DNA from: JBBQFI01 sp038321775
Lineage (GTDB): Bacteria > Verrucomicrobiota > Verrucomicrobiia > Chthoniobacterales > UBA10450
Length of the DNA: 64,000 nt
NCBI GenBank assembly: GCA_038321775.1
Contig: JBBQFI010000009.1
Location: forward strand, 1 to 64,000
Reading direction: 5' to 3'
Position 1 is the first letter of the stretch. Each line of letters opens with the position of its first letter. The position numbers and the translations under genes were made by a program. Positions 35,889-45,360 of the stretch are shown piece by piece. A model generated the notes under the pieces. The model saw nothing but the letters and a program-made list of their open reading frames with translations, did no database searches and was not told where the DNA came from.

Positions 35889-37697
35889 ATGACCAATATT
35901 GCACCTGCCATTTCTCCTCCGCGCGGAATTGGAGATTCAAAATCGACTCATCAGGCGGTGCTCGATTGGGTGCATGAAGTTCAGACGCTCACGCAACCAG
36001 AAAATATTTTTTGGTGCGACGGTTCGGAAGAGGAAAAAAAATACCTGACCGATGAAGCGCTGAAGCAAAACATCCTGCTCAAATTGAATCAGGAAAAGAT
36101 TCCCGGTTCCTATTTGCATCGATCGAATTCAAACGACGTCGCGCGCGTTGAGCAATTCACGCTCATCTGCACGCCGACAGAGGAAGAAGCCGGGCCCACG
36201 AACCATTGGGGCGCGCCGGACGAGACCTATTTAAAACTGAACGCCCTGCTCAAGGGCGCGATGCAGGGACGCACAATGTTTGTCATTCCCTACATCATGG
36301 GGCCGCCCGATTCGCCGCTCGCCAAAGTCGGTTTTGAAATAACCGATTCCATCTACGTCGTCTTGAGCATGCGCATCATGACGCGCATGGGCGAGATCGC
36401 GACCAAACGCCTCGGCAACGATGCGAAAGCGGAATGGAATCGCGGCGTGCATTCATTGCTCGATGTGAATCCGGAACGCCGCTGGATCTGTCATTTTCCG
36501 CAGGACAACGCGATTATCTCGGTCGGTTCCGGTTACGGGGGAAATGTGTTGTTGAGCAAAAAATGTCTCGCACTACGTATCGGCTCTTATCTCGCGAAAA
36601 AGCAGGGGTGGCTGGCGGAACACATGCTGATTCTCGGTATCGAATCGCCCGAAGGAAAAAAGCATTACGTCGCCGCGGCGTTTCCAAGTGCGTGCGGCAA
36701 AACGAATTTCGCCATGCTCATTCCGCCGAAACATTTCAAAGGCTGGAAAGTCACCACCGTCGGCGACGACATCGCGTGGATGCAGATTCGCGACGGACGT
36801 TTGTACGCGGTGAATCCGGAGAACGGATACTTCGGCGTTGTGCCTGGGACGAGTTACAAATCGAATCCGAACGCGATGAAATCGATCGAGCACAACACGC
36901 TTTATACGAACGTTGCGCTGACGGACGACGGCGATGTTTGGTGGGAAGGCAAGGATGGTCCGCCACCAAAACACGCGATCGATTGGCGTGGGGATGATTG
37001 GACGCCGGAGACAAAAGAAAAAGCGGCGCATCCAAATTCGCGTTTTGCGACGCCCATGCGCAACAATCCGGTACTCGATCCTAATGTCGAAAAAGGCGAA
37101 GGCGTTCCAATCAGCGCGATAATTTTCGGCGGACGCCGCAGCGATACCATGCCGCTCGTCTTTCAAGCGTTCGATTGGCAACATGGCGTTTACGTCGGCG
37201 CAATGATGGCTTCGGAAACTACCGCCGCCGCAACTGGCGCGGTCGGACAAGTGCGTCGCGATCCCATGGCGATGCTGCCGTTTTGCGGATACAACATGGG
37301 AAAATATTTCCAGCACTGGATCGAGATCGGAAAACGCCTAACGAATCCGCCACTGATCTTCCACGTGAATTGGTTTCGCAAAAACGCCGACGGAAAATTT
37401 CTCTGGCCCGGTTTTGGCGACAACATGCGCGTGCTGGAGTGGATGATCGAGCGCTGCGAAGGAAAAGGCGGCGCCGAAGAAACTGTGGTCGGTTACGTGC
37501 CAAAACCTGAAGATCTCGATCTCGATGAATTAGACGGTGTCTCCAGCGAGACAATGGAAAGACTGCTTTCCATCCAGCCTAACGAGTGGAAAAAAGAACT
37601 AGAAAGCCAGGGCGAGCTTTTCGCAAAAATTGGCAGCGACATGCCGCCAGAGTTGGTGAAGCAGCGCGCAGCACTCGCGCAACGTTTACAAAAATAA
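35889..37697 (+). CDS. pckG: Phosphoenolpyruvate carboxykinase (GTP)
   Basis: A 602-residue enzyme converting oxaloacetate plus GTP to phosphoenolpyruvate, the first step of gluconeogenesis. The family P-loop AFPSACGKTNFAML has Lys at residue 271. GDDIAWMQI carries metal-binding acidic residues, and MRNNPVLDPN and FGGRRSDTMPLV are GTP-class blocks. The length is standard for the GTP-dependent form (about 600) and unlike the ATP form (about 540). The start ATG lies 115 bases from the divergent rhomboid start. Two copies of the 9-mer are inside it (37336 and 37577). A palindromic repeat follows the stop. Confidence 0.96.
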   Translation: MTNIAPAISPPRGIGDSKSTHQAVLDWVHEVQTLTQPENIFWCDGSEEEKKYLTDEALKQNILLKLNQEKIPGSYLHRSNSNDVARVEQFTLICTPTEEEAGPTNHWGAPDETYLKLNALLKGAMQGRTMFVIPYIMGPPDSPLAKVGFEITDSIYVVLSMRIMTRMGEIATKRLGNDAKAEWNRGVHSLLDVNPERRWICHFPQDNAIISVGSGYGGNVLLSKKCLALRIGSYLAKKQGWLAEHMLILGIESPEGKKHYVAAAFPSACGKTNFAMLIPPKHFKGWKVTTVGDDIAWMQIRDGRLYAVNPENGYFGVVPGTSYKSNPNAMKSIEHNTLYTNVALTDDGDVWWEGKDGPPPKHAIDWRGDDWTPETKEKAAHPNSRFATPMRNNPVLDPNVEKGEGVPISAIIFGGRRSDTMPLVFQAFDWQHGVYVGAMMASETTAAATGAVGQVRRDPMAMLPFCGYNMGKYFQHWIEIGKRLTNPPLIFHVNWFRKNADGKFLWPGFGDNMRVLEWMIERCEGKGGAEETVVGYVPKPEDLDLDELDGVSSETMERLLSIQPNEWKKELESQGELFAKIGSDMPPELVKQRAALAQRLQK

Positions 37698-37709
37698 TAC
37701 CCGCGCGCG

Positions 37710-37803
37710 GTCATCCGGCGCGCAGCGAAGGACCGCACGAACGTCAGCCTGATTCGGTCCCTTGAATTTGGATGCACGGTCCCTCGTATTCGCTCGGGAT
37801 GAC
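37710..37803. repeat. Palindromic interspersed repeat (GTCAT-ended), copy 1
   Basis: The left end GTCATCCGGCGCGCAGCGAA (37710-37729) and the right end TTCGCTCGGGATGAC (37789-37803) are imperfect inverted repeats; both continue into GGACCG/CGGTCC. The ~94-base unit sits between pckG and the double uvrA. It belongs to the same family as copies at 40869, 43633 and 50742. Such elements are typical of small non-coding hairpin repeats; no transposase is nearby. Confidence 0.65.
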
Positions 37804-37847
37804 AACGTTTTCGCTCGAAAATTTGCGAACCACTTCGTCATCTGGGA

Positions 37848-40800
37848 TTGTCTCCGGTGGGTTCGAAGGTTGTTGAAAAAAAATGCGTCACCGCGCCTCC
37901 CGAGCGCGGTTGCGTCGAGATTCGAGGCGCGCGTCAGAACAATCTCAAAGGCATCGATCTCGATCTGCCCCTCGGCGAATTAACCGTTATCACTGGTCCG
38001 AGCGGGAGCGGAAAATCGAGTCTCGCCTTCGACACGATTTACGCGGAAGGCCAGCGCCGTTACGTCGAAACGTTCAGCCCGTACATGCGGCAATTCCTCG
38101 ATCGCATGGACAAACCGCGCGTCGACGAGATTCGCGGAATTCCACCCGCGATTGCGATCGAGCAAGCGAACGCGGTGAAGAGTTCGCGCTCGACCGTCGG
38201 CACGATGACGGAGATCAATGATTACCTAAAATTGCTCTGGCCGCGCATCGTTCATGCGTTTTGTCCAAGCTGCGGCCGCGAGATTCGACCTGAGACAGCG
38301 AAGTCGATTGTCGACGAGATTCTGCGGTTGTTTGCGCATCAGACAGACAATCAAATTAGTAAGAATCGCCCTCACCTCAATCCTCTCCCTGAGGGAGAGG
38401 AGGACGCGAAGCGCCCCTTAAGGGTCAAGGGTGTAGGCGGTGCGCCTTCTGCCGTACTCATCACCTTCTGGGTTTCGGTTCCGCCGAAAACTGAGCCACG
38501 CGATTTCTTCAATTTTTTGCAACAACAGGGCTATCTGCGCGTCTGGATCGGCGGCGAGGTCGTGCGCGTCGATGCGGAATCAAAAATCAAAAAACTCGGG
38601 GCGCGCGTGCAGGTCATTCAAGATCGCATTGCGATCAGCCAGGAAAATCGCACGCGTCTCACTGAGGCAATTGAAATTGCGCTGCGTTTTGGCAAAGACA
38701 GAATCAACATCGTCGATCTTGATGCAAAAACGGAGCACCCGTTTTCGACCGGCTGGCATTGCGCGCACTGCGATCTCGATATTCGCCCGCCAACGCCCGG
38801 CCTGTTCAGTTTCAATAATCCGTTAGGCGCATGTCCGGAGTGTCGCGGTTTCGGTCGGACCATTGCGATCGATCTCAACCGTGCGATCCCGGACCGTTCG
38901 CTCTCGATCGCACAAGGCGCCGTCCGCGTTTTTCGTGGCGAAGAAATGGGAGAATCGCAAAAGGATCTGCTGCGCGCGTGCGGTCGCGAAGAAATCGATG
39001 TGCACGTCCCTTTCGAAGAATTGCAGAAAGCGGATCAGGACTTCGTCATCAATGGCGAAAAACGCAGCGGCGAATATACGGACGACGATTACGAAGACGA
39101 TCGCTGGTACGGCGTGCGCGGATTCTTCAAATGGCTCGAGAGCAAAACCTACAAAATGCATGTGCGTGTTTTGCTCAGTCGCTATCGCGCCTACACCATG
39201 TGCCCGAGCTGCCACGGCGGTCGTTTTCAGCCGGAAACGCTGAACTACCGAGTCGGCAAATCCGGCAATGGCGGGATGCTGACACTGCCGCAGTTTGACG
39301 CGCTTTCGGTTTCTTCCGCGCGCGACATTCTCACTCATGTGGACCTTCAGCCTAACGACTCGACAGCTGAAATGTTGCGCCGCGAAATTTGTGCGCGTTT
39401 GAATTATCTTTGCGAAGTCGGTCTTGGTTATCTCACGCTCGATCGCTCCACCCGCACCTTGAGCGGCGGCGAAGTGCAACGCGTCAATCTCACTACCTGT
39501 CTCGGCGCGTCGCTTGTGAATACGCTTTTTGTCATGGACGAACCGAGCGTCGGACTCCATCCGCGCGATGTCGGGCGGCTTGTGCGCGTGATGCATAATT
39601 TGCGCGACAAAGGCAACACGCTGCTCGTGGTCGAGCACGAAGAAACAATCATCCGCGCGGCTGACAACCTGATCGATATTGGTCCCGGCCGCGGGGAACG
39701 CGGTGGCGAACTCGTCTTCCACGGCGCGCTCAACGATCTGGTTCTTCGAGGCAAATCGCTGACGGCCGATTATCTCAGCGGAAAAAAATCCATCCCGATT
39801 CCGAAATCGCGCCGGAAATTTTCTCGCGCCATCAAGATCGCCGGTGCCCAGGAAAATAATCTTAAGAAGGTCGACGTTGAAATTCCGCTCGGCATTTTTA
39901 CCTGCGTGACCGGCGTTTCCGGTTCCGGAAAATCGACGCTCATTCACGACGTTCTCTATCGGAATCTGATGCGCGCGCGCGGCGAATCGAACGATCAGGA
40001 ACCGGGCGCATGCAAAAGCGTGACGGGCGCGCATCGCGTCGGCGACATCGTGATGGTCGACCAGGCTCAACTTGCGCGCACGCCGCGTTCGACGCCGATT
40101 CTGTATCTCGGACTTTACGATCGCGTGCGTGAACTTTTCGCCGCGTTGCCGGAATCAATGTCGCAGGGTCTGACTGCGAGCGCGTTCTCATTCAATTCCG
40201 GAAGCGGCCGCTGCGAACGTTGCAGCGGCACCGGCTTCGAGAAAATCGAGATGCAGTTTCTCAGCGATCTCTACGTGCGCTGCGCCGAATGCGAAGGTCG
40301 CCGTTTTCAGCCGCACGTTCTGAAAGTGAAACTGCACGACAAATCGATTCACGATCTGCTCGAGATGACGGTGAATGAGGCGTCACAATTCTTCGCGCAG
40401 ATCGGCGAGCAAAAGAATTTGTCCGATCCGCTCGATGTGCTCGAAGAAGTTGGGCTCGGTTATCTGCGCCTTGGCCAGCCGCTGAACACTTTATCCGGCG
40501 GAGAATCGCAGCGTCTCAAGCTCGTTAGGCACTTGACGGGAAACAAACAAGACGATTCCAACGGTCATTCCGGAAATCTTTTCATTTTTGACGAACCGAC
40601 AACCGGTCTGCATTTCGATGACGTTGCGATTTTGCTGCAACTTTTTCAGCGCCTGATCGATGCCGGTCATTCCATCGTTGTGATCGAGCACAATCTCGAA
40701 GTCATTAAAAGCGCCGATTGGATTATCGATCTCGGCCCGGAAGCAGGAGCTAACGGGGGCGAAGTAGTTGCCGCGGGGACACCGGAGCAAATCGCGCGCG

Positions 40801-43673
40801 CCGAGCGATCACACACGGGAAAATTCTTGCGCGCTGTTCTTGCGAAAAAGCGCGGCTCTATGCGTTCGGTCATCCCGAGCGAACGCGAGGGACCTCGCAT
40901 TCCCTCAAACGGGTCCGAGAGATCCTTCGCTTACGCTCAGGATGACGGTGAAGGAGCGTTGCGTGCAGCGGAGTCTGCTCCGCGATTTTTGATAAAAGAT
41001 CGGAACACATCGATCGGGATTTACGGTGCGCGCGAACACAATCTCAAAAACATCGACGTCAAAATCCCGCGCGATCAGATGGTGATCATTACCGGTCTGA
41101 GCGGATCAGGAAAGTCGACGCTCGCGTTTGATATTCTTTTTGCGGAAGGGCAACGAAGGTTCCTCGATTCGATGTCGCCCTACGCACGGCAATTCGTCGA
41201 GCAGCTCGAAAAACCGGATGTCGATCTGGTTGAAGGTTTGCCGCCAAGCGTTGCGATCGAGCAACGCGTCACGCGCGGCGGAGGAAAATCCACCGTCGCG
41301 ACCGTGACAGAAGTTTATCATTTTCTGCGTCTGCTCTTCGCCAAAACGGGAACGCAATTTTGTCCGGATTGCGATTTGCCGGTGGAAAAACAGAGCCTGG
41401 CCGCGATTGTGAAACAGGTTGAGGCTGCGGCAAAACGCGGGCCGCTCAAAGTGCTCGCGCCGCTCGTCAAAGCGCGAAAGGGTTTTCACACCGATGTCGC
41501 GCGCTGGGCGGAGCGACAGGGATTCGACACGCTCTTCGTCGACGGCCAGCTGATTCCAGTCGCGCAGTTTCGCAAGCTCGAGCGTTTTAAAGAACACACG
41601 ATTGACGTCGTTGTCGGCGTCATCGACGCGAAACGCATTTTAAAAGCGCGCAATCTGGTCCAGCGCGCACTCGATACCGGCCGCGGCACCGCGCATCTCC
41701 TCGACTCGAAACATCGACTGACCATCATGAGCACAGAGATGAGCTGTCCCGGTTGCGGACGCGCATTCGAAGAGCTCGATCCGCGTTTGTTTTCCTTCAA
41801 TTCGCCCCATGGCGCGTGCGAAAAATGCGGTGGCTTCGGCGAAATCTGGAATGAGAATTTACAAACCGGCACCGAGGACAATGGCGAGTCGGTTTTGGAA
41901 AACGAACTCGCGGCCGAACGCGAATCGGAATGGATCGATGAAACCGAAGCGCAGATTTGCCCGGCCTGTCATGGCGCGCGTTTGAATCCGATTGCGCGAC
42001 ACGTGCGTTTGCAGGGACGCTCGATCGACAATTTCACCGCGCTTTCTGCGGGCGAAGCATTGAAAATGATCGGCAAGCTACGCTTTCGCGGAACGCAGCA
42101 AACGATCGCGGCGGATCTGGTGCCGGAGATCGAACAACGGCTTCGTTTCATGGAAAACGTCGGGCTCGGTTATCTTGCGCTCGGTCGATCGGCCAAAACT
42201 TTGAGCGGCGGCGAATCGCAACGCATTCGACTGGCGGCACAACTCGGCTCGAATTTGCGCGGCGTGCTTTACGTTCTCGACGAGCCAACCATCGGGCTGC
42301 ATCCGCGCGACAATCTGCGCTTGCTCGAAACGCTGACCGCACTGCGTGGAAAAGGAAACTCACTGGTCATCGTCGAGCACGATGAAGAAACAATGCGCCG
42401 CGCCGATCATATTATCGATCTCGGTCCGCGCGCCGGCGTGCATGGCGGCCAGGTCGTGGCCGAAGGAACGCTCGAGGACATCAGACAGAGTGCGAACTCT
42501 GAGACCGGTCGCTGTCTCAAAACACCGCTGAATCATCCGACGCGGAAAAATCGTCGCTCGTTAGGCGAAGTTGAACATTGGATTCAAATTCACGGCGCGC
42601 GCGCGAACAACCTCAAGAATGTCGATGTCCGTTTTCCGGTCGGGCGGCTATCGGTCATCACCGGAATTTCCGGTTCAGGAAAATCGACTCTGTTAGGCAA
42701 CGTTTTGTTGCCGGCGGTGAAAGAGCAATTGAATCGGCGAAAAAACTCCGGAGATACCGAACTATTCAAACTCGTTAGCGGCACGACTGAAGTCGAAGCG
42801 GTCTACGAAGTCGATCAATCGCCCATCGGGAAAACGTCGCGCTCGACACCCGCGACCTACATCAAAGTGTTCGACGAGATTCGAAATCTCTACGCGCAGC
42901 TGCCCGTTTCGCGCGTGCGCGGTTATTCGGCGAGCCGATTCTCATTCAATGCGGAAGGCGGCCGCTGCGAATCATGCAAAGGCCAGGGCGTGATTAAACT
43001 CGAGATGAGTTTTCTGCCGAGCAGCTACGTGCCGTGCGAAGATTGCCGCGGTAAACGTTACAACCCGCAAACGCTTGAAGTTCTCTATAACGAGAAATCG
43101 ATCGGCGACATCATGGAGATGACGATCGAGGAAGCAGCGGAATTTTTCGCCGCGAATCCAAAAATTTCGCGCGCGCTTTCGTTGCTCGTCGATACCGGAC
43201 TTGGTTATCTGAAATTGGGTCAACCAAGCCCGACGTTAAGTGGTGGCGAGGCACAACGGCTCAAGCTCACGAGCGAATTGACTCGCGGCATCGGTCGCGC
43301 GCAAAACGAACGCATTCGGAAAATGCGCAAACCAAAATCGACGCTCTATCTCCTGGAGGAACCGACGATTGGTTTGCACATGGCGGATGTTGAGTTGCTC
43401 CTCAACGTGCTGCATCGCCTCGTCGATGAAGGAAACACGGTCATTGTAATCGAACACAATCTCAGCGTGATCGCGGAGGCTGATTATATCGTCGATATCG
43501 GACCGGAAGCGGGGCCTGAGGGCGGTGAAATTGTCGCGACCGGCACGCCGGAAGAAGTGGCTCGCGATGGCGTTAGTCGCACAGCGCCATTCTTGCGTGA
43601 CGTGCTAAAACTACCGCCCCAGGAAAATAAAGGTCATCCTGAGCGAAAGCGAAGGACCTCACGATCGCTCTGA
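37848..43673 (+). CDS. Double-length UvrA homologue (four ABC modules)
   Basis: A 1941-residue protein built from two complete UvrA units in tandem. Walker A motifs occur four times (GPSGSGKSSLAFDTIYAEGQ, GVSGSGKSTLIHD, GLSGSGKSTLAFDILFAEGQ, GISGSGKSTLLGN), each paired with an LSGGE signature and zinc Cys pairs (CPSCHGGR, CERCSGTG, CPACHGAR, CESCKGQG). Half one is about residues 20-1000, half two about 1040-1930. Long UvrA proteins are known from Chlamydiae and other PVC bacteria. No ATG fits the start: TTG at 37848 or GTG at 37857 are the options. Repeat-derived segments lie near residues 173-199 and 1008-1033, and the C-terminal tail and stop come from a third repeat. The role (damage sensing or antibiotic tolerance) is not established. 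Confidence 0.9.
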   Translation: MSPVGSKVVEKKCVTAPPERGCVEIRGARQNNLKGIDLDLPLGELTVITGPSGSGKSSLAFDTIYAEGQRRYVETFSPYMRQFLDRMDKPRVDEIRGIPPAIAIEQANAVKSSRSTVGTMTEINDYLKLLWPRIVHAFCPSCGREIRPETAKSIVDEILRLFAHQTDNQISKNRPHLNPLPEGEEDAKRPLRVKGVGGAPSAVLITFWVSVPPKTEPRDFFNFLQQQGYLRVWIGGEVVRVDAESKIKKLGARVQVIQDRIAISQENRTRLTEAIEIALRFGKDRINIVDLDAKTEHPFSTGWHCAHCDLDIRPPTPGLFSFNNPLGACPECRGFGRTIAIDLNRAIPDRSLSIAQGAVRVFRGEEMGESQKDLLRACGREEIDVHVPFEELQKADQDFVINGEKRSGEYTDDDYEDDRWYGVRGFFKWLESKTYKMHVRVLLSRYRAYTMCPSCHGGRFQPETLNYRVGKSGNGGMLTLPQFDALSVSSARDILTHVDLQPNDSTAEMLRREICARLNYLCEVGLGYLTLDRSTRTLSGGEVQRVNLTTCLGASLVNTLFVMDEPSVGLHPRDVGRLVRVMHNLRDKGNTLLVVEHEETIIRAADNLIDIGPGRGERGGELVFHGALNDLVLRGKSLTADYLSGKKSIPIPKSRRKFSRAIKIAGAQENNLKKVDVEIPLGIFTCVTGVSGSGKSTLIHDVLYRNLMRARGESNDQEPGACKSVTGAHRVGDIVMVDQAQLARTPRSTPILYLGLYDRVRELFAALPESMSQGLTASAFSFNSGSGRCERCSGTGFEKIEMQFLSDLYVRCAECEGRRFQPHVLKVKLHDKSIHDLLEMTVNEASQFFAQIGEQKNLSDPLDVLEEVGLGYLRLGQPLNTLSGGESQRLKLVRHLTGNKQDDSNGHSGNLFIFDEPTTGLHFDDVAILLQLFQRLIDAGHSIVVIEHNLEVIKSADWIIDLGPEAGANGGEVVAAGTPEQIARAERSHTGKFLRAVLAKKRGSMRSVIPSEREGPRIPSNGSERSFAYAQDDGEGALRAAESAPRFLIKDRNTSIGIYGAREHNLKNIDVKIPRDQMVIITGLSGSGKSTLAFDILFAEGQRRFLDSMSPYARQFVEQLEKPDVDLVEGLPPSVAIEQRVTRGGGKSTVATVTEVYHFLRLLFAKTGTQFCPDCDLPVEKQSLAAIVKQVEAAAKRGPLKVLAPLVKARKGFHTDVARWAERQGFDTLFVDGQLIPVAQFRKLERFKEHTIDVVVGVIDAKRILKARNLVQRALDTGRGTAHLLDSKHRLTIMSTEMSCPGCGRAFEELDPRLFSFNSPHGACEKCGGFGEIWNENLQTGTEDNGESVLENELAAERESEWIDETEAQICPACHGARLNPIARHVRLQGRSIDNFTALSAGEALKMIGKLRFRGTQQTIAADLVPEIEQRLRFMENVGLGYLALGRSAKTLSGGESQRIRLAAQLGSNLRGVLYVLDEPTIGLHPRDNLRLLETLTALRGKGNSLVIVEHDEETMRRADHIIDLGPRAGVHGGQVVAEGTLEDIRQSANSETGRCLKTPLNHPTRKNRRSLGEVEHWIQIHGARANNLKNVDVRFPVGRLSVITGISGSGKSTLLGNVLLPAVKEQLNRRKNSGDTELFKLVSGTTEVEAVYEVDQSPIGKTSRSTPATYIKVFDEIRNLYAQLPVSRVRGYSASRFSFNAEGGRCESCKGQGVIKLEMSFLPSSYVPCEDCRGKRYNPQTLEVLYNEKSIGDIMEMTIEEAAEFFAANPKISRALSLLVDTGLGYLKLGQPSPTLSGGEAQRLKLTSELTRGIGRAQNERIRKMRKPKSTLYLLEEPTIGLHMADVELLLNVLHRLVDEGNTVIVIEHNLSVIAEADYIVDIGPEAGPEGGEIVATGTPEEVARDGVSRTAPFLRDVLKLPPQENKGHPERKRRTSRSL
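38367..38444. repeat. Repeat-derived insertion inside the double uvrA (first half)
   Basis: Contains the near-perfect palindrome CCTCTCCCTGAGGGAGAGG (38382-38400) and is read as RPHLNPLPEGEEDAKRPLRV, then KGVGG. That peptide is not part of any UvrA domain and is a well-known translation of a widespread genomic hairpin repeat. It interrupts the nucleotide-binding domain insert region without breaking the frame. Confidence 0.6.
40869..40946. repeat. GTCAT-ended palindromic repeat, copy 2, at the UvrA junction
   Basis: GTCATCCCGAGCGAACGCGA at the left and TTCGCTTACGCTCAGGATGAC-type sequence at the right are inverted repeats of one another. The unit is 78 bases, exactly 26 codons, and is translated as VIPSEREGPRIPSNG, then SERSFAYAQDDG between the two UvrA halves. 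It has the same length as copy 3 at 43633. Confidence 0.7.
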
Positions 43674-43710
43674 GCCGTTCGCGGGATCTCTCGCTTCTGC
43701 CCGGGATGAC
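43633..43710. repeat. GTCAT-ended palindromic repeat, copy 3, supplies UvrA stop
   Basis: The left end GTCATCCTGAGCGAAAGCGA (43633-43652) and the right end TCTGCCCGGGATGAC (43696-43710) define a 78-base inverted-repeat unit. The stop codon of the double uvrA (43671-43673) lies inside it, and the last ~13 residues of the protein (HPERKRRTSRSL) are repeat-derived. Confidence 0.65.
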
Positions 43711-43763
43711 ACGCGTTGTTGTTGTTGCTGCTTTTCGCTAACTCGTTAAGAATCGCGCACCGA

Positions 43764-44702
43764 ATGCTCGCTTATTACATCCAAAATCTCGATCCGATTA
43801 TTTTTCGGCTTTGGGGAAATGTGGGACCGCGCTGGTACGGAATGGCCTACGTGCTCGCATTCATTTGCGGCTACGCCCTGCTCCGCCAATTATCGAAACG
43901 CGGTTACTGCGAGCTTCCCGTCGCGCACGTAGCGGATTTCATCACCTGGGCGGCGCTCTTCGGCGTGATGATCGGCGGCCGACTTGGTTACGTCTTGTTT
44001 TATCGGCCGGAAATGCTGCGCGACCCGATCTCGATTCTCAAGGTTTGGGAAGGCGGCATGTCGAGCCACGGCGGAATGATCGGGCTTTTTCTTTCCACGC
44101 TTTATTACGCGCGTCGGCACAAACTGCACTGGACGAATCTGGGCGACAACCTCGTCGTCGTTGCACCGATTGGTTTGTTCTTCGGTCGCTGCGCCAACTT
44201 CATTAATTGTGAACTTTACGGTCGCTCGACGAACGTGTCATGGGCGATGCAGTTTCCGAAGGAATTGCTCGATCCCGATCATGCGGCAGAAGCGGAACGC
44301 GCCGTCGCCGCGTGCCAGAAAATCGACCGGTCGCTGACGTCGCCCGATGCGATCGTCGCGGCGGTCCGACATAGCCCGCAGCTGAAGGAAACATTGCGCA
44401 CCATTCTGACGCCGCGCCATCCGTCGCAACTTTACGAAGCATTTTTCGAAGGCATCATGCTGTTTCTGATTTTGTGGATCGTGCGCACAAAATTCCGCAC
44501 GCGGAACGGCGTTCTCACCGGTTTGTTTTTTATCTTCTACGCAATTTTCCGAATCATCGTCGAAAATTTTCGCGAACCAGACGCGTCCCTTATCCTTGGC
44601 GTCACGCGCGGACAATTTTTTTCCTTTTTCCTTATCGTCATCGGAATTGGATTTTTGATCTTTGCCCGAGCGAACCGAGTTCCAACACAGATGCGCGGCT
44701 GA
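43764..44702 (+). CDS. lgt: Prolipoprotein diacylglyceryl transferase
   Basis: The protein has 312 residues from the ATG at 43764 (MLAYYIQNLDPIIFRLWGNV); a frame from 43716 would start inside repeat-adjacent sequence. It has seven or so membrane helices with the family blocks GPRWYGMAYVLAF, WEGGMSSHGGMIG (essential His) and FGRCANFINCELYGR, the Lgt signature in which Arg and Asn contact phosphatidylglycerol. Late residues FREPDASLILGVTRGQFFS are also typical. The enzyme transfers diacylglycerol to the lipobox Cys of prolipoproteins in the inner membrane, serving lipoproteins such as Pal. An insertion of about 45 residues rich in charged residues precedes HPSQLYEAFFEG. Confidence 0.93.
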   Translation: MLAYYIQNLDPIIFRLWGNVGPRWYGMAYVLAFICGYALLRQLSKRGYCELPVAHVADFITWAALFGVMIGGRLGYVLFYRPEMLRDPISILKVWEGGMSSHGGMIGLFLSTLYYARRHKLHWTNLGDNLVVVAPIGLFFGRCANFINCELYGRSTNVSWAMQFPKELLDPDHAAEAERAVAACQKIDRSLTSPDAIVAAVRHSPQLKETLRTILTPRHPSQLYEAFFEGIMLFLILWIVRTKFRTRNGVLTGLFFIFYAIFRIIVENFREPDASLILGVTRGQFFSFFLIVIGIGFLIFARANRVPTQMRG

Positions 44703-44711
44703 GCGCAGCAG

Positions 44712-44767
44712 AATGTGGGAGCGGCCTTAGCGCCGCGATGTCGGGACGCTGAGGTCCCTCCCACATT
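44712..44767. repeat. Palindromic REP-like element after lgt
   Basis: AATGTGGGAGCGGCCTTAGC (44712-44731) is mirrored by GCTGAGGTCCCTCCCACATT (44748-44767) as an imperfect inverted repeat with a central GCGATG/TCGGGAC region. It starts nine bases after the lgt stop and resembles REP elements of other bacteria. It probably folds as a hairpin and may end lgt transcription. Confidence 0.55.
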
Positions 44768-44826
44768 TTAAGAAGAATTTCACACGCGACCGTTCTTCAC
44801 GTGCGAATCTTTGTCAGGAGCTGAGC

Positions 44827-45360
44827 ATGATAGAAAAATTCTTCGCGGAACGAGAAGACACCGACCTTGTGAAAGGATTGGTCGCTGGAATCGCGGGCGG
44901 ATTACTCGCTTCCCTGGTGATGGAGCAGTTTCAGTTTTTGTGGAGCAAGGCGGCCGAGGCGATCGAGCGCGCGCAAGAAACTGAAAAACCGAAAGGTCGA
45001 AAAGCGGACCCGTCGACGGTGAAGGTGGCGCAGACTATTTCGAAAAGCGTGTTCGGGAAAAAAATACCGAAGTCGAAGAAGAAATTGGCGGGAGAGGCTG
45101 TGCATTACGCTATGGGCGCTACGTCCGGCGCGATTTATGGCGCAGCGGCCGAGGCGCTCCCCTTTGCGACTGCCGGCGATGGACTCGCATTCGGCGCCGC
45201 AGTCTGGGTGCTGGCGGACGAAGTATCCGTGCCTGCGCTTCAACTATCGAAACCGCCGACGAAAATCGCGGCAGCGACGCACATTTACGCGCTCGCTTCT
45301 CATCTCGTCTATGGCTGGACCACTGAATTGGTGCGTCGAGCTGTTCGGAAAATGTTGTGA
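44827..45360 (+). CDS. DUF1440 (YagU-like) membrane protein
   Basis: A 177-residue protein. It has a membrane segment LVKGLVAGIAGGLLASLVM at the N-terminus, a basic linker (KGRKADPSTVKVAQ), and further hydrophobic segments YAMGATSGAIYGAAAE and GAAVWVLADEVSVPAL, in keeping with the DUF1440/YagU family of inner-membrane proteins. Function is not known beyond reports of a role in acid tolerance for E. coli YagU. A purine-rich AGGAG lies seven bases before the ATG. The stop overlaps the GTG of the next gene (GTGA), so they are likely coupled. Confidence 0.7.
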   Translation: MIEKFFAEREDTDLVKGLVAGIAGGLLASLVMEQFQFLWSKAAEAIERAQETEKPKGRKADPSTVKVAQTISKSVFGKKIPKSKKKLAGEAVHYAMGATSGAIYGAAAEALPFATAGDGLAFGAAVWVLADEVSVPALQLSKPPTKIAAATHIYALASHLVYGWTTELVRRAVRKML

